This document shows, piece after piece, positions 29,504 to 38,522 of a stretch of 64,000 bases of DNA (the first letter of the stretch is position 1; each line of letters begins with the position of its first letter). The notes below the pieces were generated by a model, which searched no databases, was not told where the DNA came from, and saw only the letters and a list, made by a program, of their open reading frames with translations. Both the position numbers and the translations under genes were made by a program. Origin of the DNA: G963677325 sp963810555 (GTDB lineage: Bacteria; Bacteroidota; Bacteroidia; Bacteroidales; Prolixibacteraceae); NCBI GenBank assembly GCA_963810555.1, contig CAWENX010000006.1:1-64000 (forward strand). Reading direction: 5' to 3'.

Positions 29504-30772
29504 ATGTTGATGCGAGAGATTCCAATATATTTTATGCTTATAGTTATGTTTCTTCTCGGTTGTAAGGGAAAGAAAGAGATGGTGATCACCTATGACCTGA
29601 AGCGAAGTGATTATGTTGAGACAATTGAGGCAGCCGGAACGGTACAGTCGGTTAATAACGTTATGATTAAGTCGCCCCGGGTAAGCACACTTGCTATGAT
29701 CGTAGGTTACCTCGCCAAAGACGGCGCACACGTAAAAAAGGGAGATACCGTCTGTATTCTTGAAGCGCCGGATATTGTGTATTATCTTGAAACTTTAAAC
29801 ATCGATCTCGAAAAGATGGAAGCTGACATGAAAAAACTCGAGGCTGATAACGCGATGGAGAAGGCCGTTCTGAATGCACAGGTTGAGACCAATAAAGCCC
29901 AGATTGCCATAACTATGCTTGATTCCATTCAGATGAAATTTGCTCCGGCAGTTAAGCAGCAGCTACTTTCTCTTGAAATGGAAAAAGCCAATGTTGAAAG
30001 AAAGAAACTTCAGAAAAAGGTAGCCGCCCAGGTAAAAATCGATAATTCGGAGGTGACACAGTTGAGGTCGCGTATCATGATACAAAAAAACCGTATCAAA
30101 GTTTATGAGGATCAGATTAGATCACTCACCCTCATTGCACCTGATGATGGCATAGTACTTCACTATGAATCACCGCTTCTTTATTTTATGACCAGCGGAG
30201 GCGGAGGTACTCTTGGGGGTAAGATTGAAGAAAAAAGCAGTGTCTACAGCAATACACCGGTATTGCAATTCCCTGATATGAAAGAGATGCAGGTTTCGGT
30301 TGAGGTTCCGGAGGCTGAATACAAACGGATTCAAAATGGTCAAAAGGTACTGATCAGGATAGACGCTTCGGACAATCTTAGCACAACAGGAAAAATACTA
30401 AGAAAGTCTCTTGCGGCAAAGAATAATACAGAAAAGTCACCCATAAAAAATTATGAAGTAATTGTCAAAGTTGACAGCTGCCACCTTAAGATGAAACCCG
30501 GGTTGAGCGCATCATGCCAGATCATTGTAGATCAGTTAAAAGATACCATCGTTGTACCTACAGCCGGCATCTTTAACCGGGACAGCCTGAAAGTGGTTTA
30601 TGTAGAGGAGGGTGAAAAATTTAAGCCTGTGATTGTAGAGACCGGCATGTCAAACAATTCAAAGAGCGTTATCACCAAAGGGCTTTCGGGCAATGAGACC
30701 ATCGCGTTGATGGAGCCGCCGTTCAATCTTGTTATAAAAGAAAAGAAAACAGAAAACGGTCTAAAGAATTAA
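29504..30772 (+). CDS. HlyD/MacA-type efflux adaptor lipoprotein 1
   Basis: A 422-residue periplasmic adaptor. The lipobox is FLLGCKGK, with the acylated cysteine at about residue 20. The barrel-sandwich half-motifs (GTVQSVNNVMIKSPRVS and APDDGIVLHYES) flank a coiled coil of about 110 residues. A beta-barrel domain (VEVPEAEYKRIQNGQKVLIRID) and a membrane-proximal end (VVPTAGIFNRD, VETGMSNNSKSVITKGLSGNE) follow. It is the first of three successive adaptors that together with the permease, ATPase and channel make a MacAB-TolC-like exporter. Confidence 0.88.
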   Translation: MLMREIPIYFMLIVMFLLGCKGKKEMVITYDLKRSDYVETIEAAGTVQSVNNVMIKSPRVSTLAMIVGYLAKDGAHVKKGDTVCILEAPDIVYYLETLNIDLEKMEADMKKLEADNAMEKAVLNAQVETNKAQIAITMLDSIQMKFAPAVKQQLLSLEMEKANVERKKLQKKVAAQVKIDNSEVTQLRSRIMIQKNRIKVYEDQIRSLTLIAPDDGIVLHYESPLLYFMTSGGGGTLGGKIEEKSSVYSNTPVLQFPDMKEMQVSVEVPEAEYKRIQNGQKVLIRIDASDNLSTTGKILRKSLAAKNNTEKSPIKNYEVIVKVDSCHLKMKPGLSASCQIIVDQLKDTIVVPTAGIFNRDSLKVVYVEEGEKFKPVIVETGMSNNSKSVITKGLSGNETIALMEPPFNLVIKEKKTENGLKN

Positions 30773-30792
30773 GAATTAAGAATCAATGACGA

Positions 30793-30890
30793 AACTAAAG
30801 TTCACGCTAAGGTCGCAAAGCTGGCAAAGATCGCAAAGTCTTTGCGTTCATTTGCGTCTTTTCATTGCGCTCTTTGCGAGAAAATTTATT
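30793..30890. repeat. Spacer with CGCAAAG repeats and hairpin potential
   Basis: Repeats of GCAAAG and its complement CTTTGCG alternate here (GATCGCAAAGTCTTTGCGTT and so on), giving strong fold-back potential between the first and second adaptor genes. It may attenuate or stabilise the transcript; no direct sign of function. Confidence 0.5.
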
Positions 30891-30974
30891 TGAATTATCG
30901 TAACTAAACGAAATTTGGATTAAGAGTAGCATTTCAATTTAACGAACTGAAACCATTTGCAAACATATCAGACG

Positions 30975-32189
30975 ATGAACAAAAACATCATTCTTTTTAT
31001 CCTTCTTGGACTTGCAGCCTGCAAAGGGAAAGTAGTTCAGGAGGTTCAGACTACGATTGTCAAACGGGGAAATTTCACTGAGGAACTGACCGAAGAGGGG
31101 ACTGTAAGAGCTGTAAATTCGATCAGCATCAATGCGCCCAATATATCTTACCGTTACGGGGCCCTGAAAATCACCAATATGGTCAGCGATGGCAAGGAAG
31201 TAAACAAGTGGGATACTCTTATCACGTTCGATGCATCAGAATTAAAGAAATCGATTATTACTTCCCAGCAGCAGCTTGAAATTGCCAATGCAGAATTCGA
31301 GAAGCTCAAAGCAACACAGCAATCAGAAATTGAAGACCTTGAATCAGATCTCGAAATCACGCAAATCAACCAGAAAATTTCAAAAATCAACTTTGAGCAG
31401 GCGACGTATGAGTCGGAAGTGACCAAAAAGGAGATTAATCTTAAACTCGAAACAGCCAATATCGCACTGGCAAGGGCAAAAGAACAGATTGAAAACCGTA
31501 AAAAGATCCAAAAGGAGGACATTTTTCAAAAGACCTTAAGCATAAAACAATTACAGGCGGTCCTGGATGACGCCAACGGATCTTTAAACAGTCTTTTTGT
31601 GACAAGTCCTGCAAAAGGAATCGCCATCCTCAAAGACAACTGGATGACGGGTCAAAAATGGCAGGTGGGCGATCAGCCCTATTCGGGCACCACCTTGATT
31701 GAACTGCCTGATTTGAGTGAAATGATGGCAGAGATAAATATAAATGAGGTTGATATATCAAAAATATCACCGGGACTGATGGTCGAAATTAAACCGGATG
31801 CTTATTCCGATACCGTATTTTCCGGTAAAGTGATTGCCATTGCCAACCTGGCTCAGAATAAGGATGCAAAATCCAAGATCAAAATATTTCCAGTAAAGAT
31901 AACCATTGACAATAAGTCGGTGAGTCTTTTACCCGGACTGACCGTGAGTTGCAAAATTAAAATCAAGGAAATGAATGATGTGTTGTATGTCCCGGTCGAG
32001 GCGATATTCAAAGAACAGGGAAATGAATTTGTTTACGCTAAGACAACCTCGGGTTTTAAACGAAAGGATATTAAGATAGGCGAAGCAAATACAGATTTTG
32101 TCGTTGTTAAGGATGGATTGGAAGAAAATGAGGAAGTGGCATTAACTAATCCCTACCTCAATAAAGAGGAAGGTAAAGAGGCTAAATAA
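30975..32189 (+). CDS. HlyD/MacA-type efflux adaptor lipoprotein 2
   Basis: A 404-residue adaptor with lipobox LGLAACKGK (cysteine at about residue 16). The frame is open upstream to a TTG at 30957, but ATG at 30975 gives a proper lipoprotein signal. A coiled coil of ~120 residues (QQQLEIANAEFEKLKATQQS onward) lies between the barrel-sandwich halves (GTVRAVNSISINAPN and VTSPAKGIAILKDNWMTG). The C-terminal barrel and proximal domains follow (ININEVDISKISPGLMVEIK, VLYVPVEAIFKEQGNEFVY). The WMTGQKWQVGDQPYSGTTLIELPDL segment is also found in adaptor 3 in similar form, so the two are close paralogues. Confidence 0.86.
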   Translation: MNKNIILFILLGLAACKGKVVQEVQTTIVKRGNFTEELTEEGTVRAVNSISINAPNISYRYGALKITNMVSDGKEVNKWDTLITFDASELKKSIITSQQQLEIANAEFEKLKATQQSEIEDLESDLEITQINQKISKINFEQATYESEVTKKEINLKLETANIALARAKEQIENRKKIQKEDIFQKTLSIKQLQAVLDDANGSLNSLFVTSPAKGIAILKDNWMTGQKWQVGDQPYSGTTLIELPDLSEMMAEININEVDISKISPGLMVEIKPDAYSDTVFSGKVIAIANLAQNKDAKSKIKIFPVKITIDNKSVSLLPGLTVSCKIKIKEMNDVLYVPVEAIFKEQGNEFVYAKTTSGFKRKDIKIGEANTDFVVVKDGLEENEEVALTNPYLNKEEGKEAK

Positions 32190-32214
32190 TTACGAATGAC
32201 GAATGACGAATTGA

Positions 32215-32350
32215 GAATTAAAAAGTTACACAGAGTTGCACAGAGTAAAGAAAAGAGTATCACAGAGTTAAAAATAAAGGAATTACGATTTGACAATTGA
32301 CAATTGATAATTAAAAAGTTACACAAAGTTGCACAGAGTTAAGAATTAAG
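32215..32350. repeat. Spacer with TTACACA(G/A)AGTTGCACAGAGT repeats
   Basis: Two copies of a TTACACAnAGTTGCACAGAG-type word (about 32224 and 32319) lie either side of a TTGACAATTGACAATTGATAATT run. This kind of low-complexity spacer is common between Bacteroidota genes. No gene or terminator seen. Confidence 0.5.
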
Positions 32351-32362
32351 TAATTAAGAATT

Positions 32363-33589
32363 ATGAATATAGGTTTTAATAAACGAAACACACAATTCAC
32401 CAAGTTGAGAATGAGTTTATTGTGTCTACTGATTATCAGCTTATTGACATCATGCGGCATCAAACAGGGAGATTATACAGTCATGAAAGGATCATTCAGG
32501 CAATCAGTCATTGAGGGCGGAGAACTACAGGCTATCAATGCATTCAACATTATGATGCCCCGTATCGCCTATCAGTATGGATACCAGTTTAAAATCATCG
32601 GGCTGGCAGAACATGGAAAGCTTGTTCGCAAAGGGGATTCGATCATCAAACTTGATCCCTCATCCATTTATAAGTATATTCTTGACGGGGAAGACAAGCT
32701 CGAAAATGAACTGGCTGCAGTGCACAAACAAGCAGTGCAAAGTGAAGAAAAGATCCAGGATCTGACAGCCCAACTGAAAAATGAACAGGCCGCTTATGAT
32801 CTTGGAAAGCTTGAATTAGACAGAAGTAAATTTGATACAGACTCAAAAAAAAGAATTAAAGAGCTGAATTTTCAGCAAGCGACTATCAAACTAAAAAAGG
32901 CGCAACGTAAGCTCGAACTGACCCGTGCATTGGAAAAGCAGGATCAGAAAATTCAGAAGATAAAAGTGATTCAACGGGAGAGTGATCTAAAGAATGCCAA
33001 AGAAAACCTGGAAAGGCTTTTAATTAAATCCCCGATAGATGGAATTTTCCAGATAGCCATAAACAAGTTTACTCAAAACCCCCAAAACTGGAGGTTAGGC
33101 GATTCGCCATACCAGGGACAGATCATCGCAAGTATTCCTGATGTCAAACAAATGAAAGTAAAAACTTATATCAATGAAGCTGAATTTAATAAAGTAAAAC
33201 CAGGTATGAAAGTGATCGTGAGACTCGATGCTTCGCCCTCTGTTCCCTTTAATGGATTCATCACGGAGATCAGCAAAATATGTTTTACCCGAGAGAAGGA
33301 GAAAGTTTTTGATGTGGTTGTGGAAGTTTCCGATTCGGATATGCGTCTCAAGCCGGGAATGACCGTCAGTTGTGAGTATATTTTATATGAATCTGAAAAC
33401 GAGTTATTTGTTCCCAATAATTGTCTTTTTGAGGAAAAAGGGCACACATATCTTTTGCTTAAACGCAGCGGTTCTCCACGAAAGGTTGAAGTTAAATGCG
33501 GCCCTTCGAATTCCAACCATACCATTGTCACCGGGGATGTGAAAGCCGGTCAGAAACTGGTCCCTTTTGAAATGAATTTACCCTCCTAA
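32363..33589 (+). CDS. HlyD/MacA-type efflux adaptor lipoprotein 3
   Basis: A 408-residue adaptor. The lipoprotein signal is internal to a short leader (MSLLCLLIISLLTSCGIKQ), which may mean the true start is the ATG near 32411. The coiled coil spans roughly residues 105-220. The lipoyl-like halves are GGELQAINAFNIMMPRI and IKSPIDGIFQIAINKF, and the barrel has TYINEAEFNKVKPGMKVIVRLD. It stops 11 bases before the permease gene, so this adaptor is the one most tightly linked to the MacB-type permease. Confidence 0.86.
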   Translation: MNIGFNKRNTQFTKLRMSLLCLLIISLLTSCGIKQGDYTVMKGSFRQSVIEGGELQAINAFNIMMPRIAYQYGYQFKIIGLAEHGKLVRKGDSIIKLDPSSIYKYILDGEDKLENELAAVHKQAVQSEEKIQDLTAQLKNEQAAYDLGKLELDRSKFDTDSKKRIKELNFQQATIKLKKAQRKLELTRALEKQDQKIQKIKVIQRESDLKNAKENLERLLIKSPIDGIFQIAINKFTQNPQNWRLGDSPYQGQIIASIPDVKQMKVKTYINEAEFNKVKPGMKVIVRLDASPSVPFNGFITEISKICFTREKEKVFDVVVEVSDSDMRLKPGMTVSCEYILYESENELFVPNNCLFEEKGHTYLLLKRSGSPRKVEVKCGPSNSNHTIVTGDVKAGQKLVPFEMNLPS

Positions 33590-33600
33590 ATAACTGTACT

Positions 33601-34836
33601 ATGCAATTCAATGAAAACTTTACTATTGCCGCACTGAGTATTATAGATCATAAGTTACGTTCTTTTCTTACTATGCTGGGGATCATTTTTGGGACAGCAT
33701 CTGTGATCATGATGGTCTCGATCGGTGAAGGAGCCAAACTGCAAGCTATTGCAAAATATAAAGACATGGGCATCAGCAATATAATCATAAGGGACAAAGA
33801 TCTGACGGAAGCAGAACTGGAACAGGTGAGGATGAAGTTTTCACAGGGATTATCTCTCAGGGATGCGCAGGTGATCAGAGAGATCGTCCCCGGAGTAAAT
33901 GATGTAGCGCCTCAGACTGAAAAAAAGATTGAAGCAAGATTTGGTGATAAATCTTCGAAGGCTACTTTAATCGGGATCACTCCTTCCATCATTAAGATAC
34001 TCAATTATGAGATTGGGAAAGGGATGTTCATTAACAAGGACCATTACGATCGTCAACTGAAGGTTTGTTTTCTTGGAGCAAGCGTCGCACACGATTTATT
34101 CGGGTATGAGAATCCCGTGGGTCAAAGCGTGAAGCTGGATGACCAATGGTTTGAAGTTGTTGGCGTGATGCAGTCAAAATCTTTGTTTACAGAGACAGTC
34201 GGCGAACTGGCTTCCCGCGATCTGAACAACGATATTTATATTCCCCTGACAACTTTTACGAAACGCATTCCCAAAGAAAACCGTTTTTCCAGTGAACTCA
34301 AGCAGTTGACCGTTAAACTCGATAATTCGGACAAGCTGGTTCAGTCGGCTGCAGTCATCCGGAGTATTTTAAACCGTCATCATTTTAATAACAACGATTT
34401 TAGTATCATCATTCCATTTGAACTATTAAAACAGGAAGAGAAGGAAACCCGAATCTATAACCTGTTACTGGCTTCGATTGCTGCCATTTCATTAATCGTG
34501 GGAGGTATCGGGATCATGAATATCATGCTTGCGTCGGTTTTGGAGCGGACAAGCGAAATTGGCATTCGCAGGGCAATCGGAGCCCGTAAAATAGATGTAT
34601 TGAACCAGTTCGTTACAGAAGCAGTTGTGATGAGCTTTTCAGGAGGGATAATAGGAGTGTTGCTGGGAATATCTCTTTCATTTGGGATCTCATTCACTAC
34701 GGCGGTACATACCAGCCTGACTTTATATTCAATATTTATTGCATTTGGTTTTTCAGTCCTGGTGGGAATAACTTTCGGATACCTGCCGGCTAAAAAAGCG
34801 GCCGAATTAAAGCCTGTTGAATCGATAAGATACTAA
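33601..34836 (+). CDS. MacB-type permease without ATPase domain
   Basis: A 411-residue permease with four helices. Helix 1 is near residues 20-42 (LTMLGIIFGTASVIMMVSIGEG). A large periplasmic MacB domain follows (VNDVAPQTEKKIEARFGD, VCFLGASVAHDLFGYENPVGQ). The FtsX domain contains IAAISLIVGGIGIMNIMLASV, RTSEIGIRRAIGARK and a C-terminal YLPAKKAAELKPVESIRY. E. coli MacB carries its ATPase fused at the N-terminus; here that part is the next gene. With the adaptors it would pull substrate from the periplasm into the channel. Confidence 0.92.
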   Translation: MQFNENFTIAALSIIDHKLRSFLTMLGIIFGTASVIMMVSIGEGAKLQAIAKYKDMGISNIIIRDKDLTEAELEQVRMKFSQGLSLRDAQVIREIVPGVNDVAPQTEKKIEARFGDKSSKATLIGITPSIIKILNYEIGKGMFINKDHYDRQLKVCFLGASVAHDLFGYENPVGQSVKLDDQWFEVVGVMQSKSLFTETVGELASRDLNNDIYIPLTTFTKRIPKENRFSSELKQLTVKLDNSDKLVQSAAVIRSILNRHHFNNNDFSIIIPFELLKQEEKETRIYNLLLASIAAISLIVGGIGIMNIMLASVLERTSEIGIRRAIGARKIDVLNQFVTEAVVMSFSGGIIGVLLGISLSFGISFTTAVHTSLTLYSIFIAFGFSVLVGITFGYLPAKKAAELKPVESIRY

Positions 34837-34930
34837 AGTTTCAGTGTTTCAATGTTTCAGAGTTTCAATGTTGAGGCACTCTGAAAAACTGAGACTCTGA
34901 GACTCTGAAACATTCAAATAAACAGACGTT
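34837..34930. repeat. Tandem GTTTCANN/GAGACTCT words with a 13-bp inverted repeat
   Basis: Between the permease and ATPase genes, 8-base words GTTTCAGT, GTTTCAAT, GTTTCAGA recur. AATGTTTCAGAGT (34851-34863) is the exact reverse complement of ACTCTGAAACATT (34902-34914). The RNA could form a long hairpin, which may change the expression ratio of the two genes. Confidence 0.6.
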
Positions 34931-35630
34931 ATGATAATAGATATTAAAAATGTGAAGAAAAATTATCAGGTGGAAACAATCGAGGTTCCGGCGCTTCGCG
35001 GTATCGATCTTCAGATCTACTGAGAATGAATATGTTGCTATCATGGGACCTTCAGGTTCCGGCAAATCAACGCTGATGAACATCCTGGGGTGTCTGGATA
35101 CACCGACTGAAGGAAAATATTTCCTCAATTCTGTTGATGTCACCTTATTGACCGATAACGAACTCTCCGCTATCCGGAATAAAAATATCGGATTTGTATT
35201 TCAGTCATTCAATCTCCTGCCAAAGATGAGCGCGCTGCATAATGTTGAATTACCGCTGATGTATGCCGGTGTGGATAAAAGCAAACGGAAAGATATTGCC
35301 TTAAAATCACTTGAAAAAGTTGGACTTGCGGATCGTGTGCATCATAAACCGGCACAATTGTCGGGCGGACAGTGTCAACGTGTTTCGATTGCACGCGCCC
35401 TGGTCAATAATCCGGGCATTATACTGGCCGACGAGCCCACCGGGGCTTTGGATTCGCAGAGCGGCGAAGAAATTATGACGATTTTCGGTAAACTTCACCG
35501 GGAAGGCCACACCATCATTGTGATTACGCACGAGAACGATATTGCCGCTCATTGCCGTCGCATCATCTATCTCAAAGACGGTACCATACATAGTGATAAA
35601 CTGACTGAATCCTATTCTATTAACCAATAA
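34931..35630 (+). CDS. ABC ATPase of the efflux operon (one frameshift)
   Basis: A MacB/LolD-type ATPase. The start MIIDIKNVKKNYQVETIEVPALRG is in one frame; the rest, from ENEYVAIMGPSGSGKST, is in the next. One extra T at 35021 explains the shift, and without it the protein has about 232 residues, the normal length. Walker A (GPSGSGKST), the Q-loop (VFQSFNLLPKMSA), the signature LSGGQCQRVSIARA, Walker B (IILADEPTGALDS) and the H-loop (VITHE) are all present. It should power the permease at 33601. A sequence error is the simplest reason for the frameshift, since the rest of the operon is intact. Confidence 0.88.
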
Positions 35631-35642
35631 TATAACTCTCTG

Positions 35643-37139
35643 ATGACAATTTTAAAACTCACCTTCACGTTTTTAATTTTAGTCGCAGTTACTTCATTGG
35701 CCAAGGCTCAGACAGTTTATAATCTCGATCTTGAATCGAGTATCGCCCTGGCCAAAGAGAAGAGCAAAACGATGCTTAAATTAAAAGAAAACCTCTCGGG
35801 AGTTGGCTACGACCTGAAAGCGGCTACCAGCAGGTTTAAAACACATATTGACCTCGATCTTATTGCTCCCCGTTTTTCCAAAACAGTCAGACAATTTGAA
35901 GACACTTCCGGTGTGCATTTGTACCAGGTAAGACAAAATTTAATGAATGGTTACCTGACCATTAACCAGCCATTACCGACAGACGGGACCCTGTATATTC
36001 GTTCAGGGGTAGAAAATATTGAAGATTATTATTTCAAAAACCGTACTTCACAGATATCCTCGGTAATTGGTTTAAATCAGCCGATTGAGGCCTTTTTTGG
36101 TTATAATAACATTGCCATGGGTTATAAGCAGGCTAAGTTGAATTACGATCGTTCATTTAAACAACTGAAACGAGCTGAACTTGACCTTGTCTATAATATC
36201 AGCCAGGCATTTTTCACCCTGCTTTCATTCCACGAGCGTCTGAATATTGCAAAGCTTACCCTTCAAAGGCAAAAAGAAGCTTACGAAATTGCCCAGAGCA
36301 AATTTAAGGCCGGGCTAATCCGTGAAGTAGAAGCCCTGCAGATGGAGGTAGACCTGGGAGAAGCATTAAACAATCATGATATCGCTAATGTCAATTATCT
36401 GTCACAATTGAGTTTATTTAAAGAAGAGCTCGGTATAGAGCTGAAAGACAGCATTACGATAAAAACTGACCTGAATTATAAGCCGGTTGAAGTGGATGCT
36501 GAAAAAGCAGTCAGCCTGGCACTTGAAAACCGGCTTGAGCTCAAGGAAGATGAAATAAATATTGAGCTAAACAATATGGAAATCAAAAGACGAAAGGCAG
36601 AAGGAAGAATAAACGGAGATATATCCGTCAATTATGAATTCAGAGGTGTCAATCAGGACCCAAGGTCAATACCTCTTCAGACTTCACTGGATAATACATG
36701 GAATGACCTGCTGCGACGACCCAATAGTATGGGTGTTGGTTTGACGATTAACATTCCGCTTATTGACTGGGGTGAAAACAGGGCGAGAGTTCGGTCGTCT
36801 GAAGCCATGCTCAACCAAAACCGTATCCAATTATCAAGTGATATAATCGGTATTGAGCGTGATGTCCGTACAACAGTCAGTCGTTTGCAAAGCAATCTTA
36901 CAAGACTCCAGCTGCTTGAAAAAAATGTGGTCATCGCTGAAAAAAGCTTTGAGATTTCAAGGCAGCGTTACTCAAACGGGGATATTGACAGCCAGTCAAT
37001 GGCGCTTGAACGCGAACGGATGAACACGGCTTACATCACCCGTTTGGATGCGTTTATAAATTATAAACTCCTCCTGGCAGACATTATGCGTAAGACCTTT
37101 TATGACTTCGAGAACAATGTGTCGCTTATAGCAATGTGA
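35643..37139 (+). CDS. TolC-family outer-membrane efflux protein
   Basis: A 498-residue protein with a signal peptide (LVAVTSLAKA) and two OEP repeats, each with long helices typical of the TolC trimer barrel (LDLVYNISQAFFTLLSFHERL, KLTLQRQKEAYEIAQSKFKAGL; later SSDIIGIERDVRTTVSRLQ, AEKSFEISRQRYSNGDI). The gene begins 12 bases after the ATPase and closes the efflux operon. It would be the exit duct for the MacB-type system. Confidence 0.9.
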   Translation: MTILKLTFTFLILVAVTSLAKAQTVYNLDLESSIALAKEKSKTMLKLKENLSGVGYDLKAATSRFKTHIDLDLIAPRFSKTVRQFEDTSGVHLYQVRQNLMNGYLTINQPLPTDGTLYIRSGVENIEDYYFKNRTSQISSVIGLNQPIEAFFGYNNIAMGYKQAKLNYDRSFKQLKRAELDLVYNISQAFFTLLSFHERLNIAKLTLQRQKEAYEIAQSKFKAGLIREVEALQMEVDLGEALNNHDIANVNYLSQLSLFKEELGIELKDSITIKTDLNYKPVEVDAEKAVSLALENRLELKEDEINIELNNMEIKRRKAEGRINGDISVNYEFRGVNQDPRSIPLQTSLDNTWNDLLRRPNSMGVGLTINIPLIDWGENRARVRSSEAMLNQNRIQLSSDIIGIERDVRTTVSRLQSNLTRLQLLEKNVVIAEKSFEISRQRYSNGDIDSQSMALERERMNTAYITRLDAFINYKLLLADIMRKTFYDFENNVSLIAM

Positions 37140-37216
37140 GTAAGAGAGTAAGAAATTGTGCGCGAAGATTAAGAGGTTGATGGAGATATAAATTATAATT
37201 ATTTAAAATACACATT

Positions 37217-38470
37217 ATGATACAGTACAAACTTTTATTCTTGCTTTTGACAGTAATTGCTAATATGACAAATTGTTATAGCCAGTCTTACAGGCAGGAT
37301 GCATTAAAGAAATTCGAAAAACAGGATTATAATGCAGGTATTGAATTATTAAAGAGAGCCGTAAAAGAAAACCCGAATGATGCCGAATTATACTGTGATT
37401 TAGGGCATTATTATCATTACAGGGCTTATGATTCAAGGCCGTTGATCAATTATAACAGGAATTATTCTGATTCCATTATTTCATTCTTAGAAAAAGCCGT
37501 TTCAATGAAACCTGGTTACCGGGAACCTTTCCGCTGGCTTGATGCTGAATATGGCGCCCGTGCCGATGACGCTTTACTCAACCGGGATGTGAAGAGATGC
37601 AAAAAAGAATACCAAAATGCTATTAATAAAGGAGCTATACCAAAATGGCTGTTGGAATATGGCCGTAATGCCTTAAGCAGTTGCGATGCGAATGCTATAT
37701 TGTTTACGTTTGGAGATGTAACTTTTAATGCAACCAGTTGTGTCCAAATAATTGAAAATTACCGGAAGGATGTAACCATACTACCACTTGGCTTAGTTGG
37801 GCGTCCGGGATACGTAAAACTGTATAAATATGGAATCAGGAAAAATGTTACTCCTGTCAAGATAAGATTATCCGATGAACAAATAATGGAAATGAGGCCA
37901 TATAAATGGGATACTCTTAGTTTACATATCAGGATTCCGGAGCCGGTAAAACAGAAATATAAGATTGAGAATGATTATTTCACGTGGGATTTAGCGCCTG
38001 ATATGACTTCTGACGGTTCCACCTATTTAAGTCCTGAGCGGGCAGTTTTTGCTGAAATAATTGAAGCGAATGCCTTCGAAAGGCCTGTCTATTTCGCAGA
38101 TGGTTTCTATGAAGAACTATTATGTGGCCTTTTTCCATTTACCACCAACTGCGGAATTGTGAAGAAACTCGTTCCCTTTATCACAAAAGGCACATCATTT
38201 GAGATTGATACTGAAGTGATGGAGAAAATCGTTTTAAATAAACAAAACCTCAAGGATTTCAAAGATGTGGAAAGGCATAATATTCCAGTCTATTCAAATG
38301 CATTGATGAGTTGTTATGTAAACTTATGGCATTTGGCAAATTATTACAACAAAAAAGGAGAGAAAGATAAAATACAGAGGATATTAGAGTTGTTAAAGGG
38401 AGAATTATTTTCTTCCACTTTAAACAGCGACCAATTTTATAACTGGATCAATGATATATATAAAAAGTAG
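37217..38470 (+). CDS. Secreted TPR protein with DUF2723-like C-terminal domain
   Basis: A signal peptide (MIQYKLLFLLLTVIANMTNCYSQ, written here only by its ends MIQYK and CYSQ in family terms) precedes TPR units (residues 30-95, FEKQDYNAGIELLKRAVKEN). From residue ~155 the protein resembles the soluble tail of Bacteroidota DUF2723 membrane proteins: NAILFTFGDVTFNATSCVQ, YRKDVTILPLGLVGRPGYV, and later AFERPVYFADGFYEEL. The usual membrane part of DUF2723 is absent. Function unknown. It lies 77 bases after the efflux channel, in the same direction as the DUF4932 gene. Confidence 0.65.
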   Translation: MIQYKLLFLLLTVIANMTNCYSQSYRQDALKKFEKQDYNAGIELLKRAVKENPNDAELYCDLGHYYHYRAYDSRPLINYNRNYSDSIISFLEKAVSMKPGYREPFRWLDAEYGARADDALLNRDVKRCKKEYQNAINKGAIPKWLLEYGRNALSSCDANAILFTFGDVTFNATSCVQIIENYRKDVTILPLGLVGRPGYVKLYKYGIRKNVTPVKIRLSDEQIMEMRPYKWDTLSLHIRIPEPVKQKYKIENDYFTWDLAPDMTSDGSTYLSPERAVFAEIIEANAFERPVYFADGFYEELLCGLFPFTTNCGIVKKLVPFITKGTSFEIDTEVMEKIVLNKQNLKDFKDVERHNIPVYSNALMSCYVNLWHLANYYNKKGEKDKIQRILELLKGELFSSTLNSDQFYNWINDIYKK

Positions 38471-38522
38471 TTAATTATGAATGTGTGATTAGTTACCCCA
38501 GAGGTTACCAAAATCTAAAATT

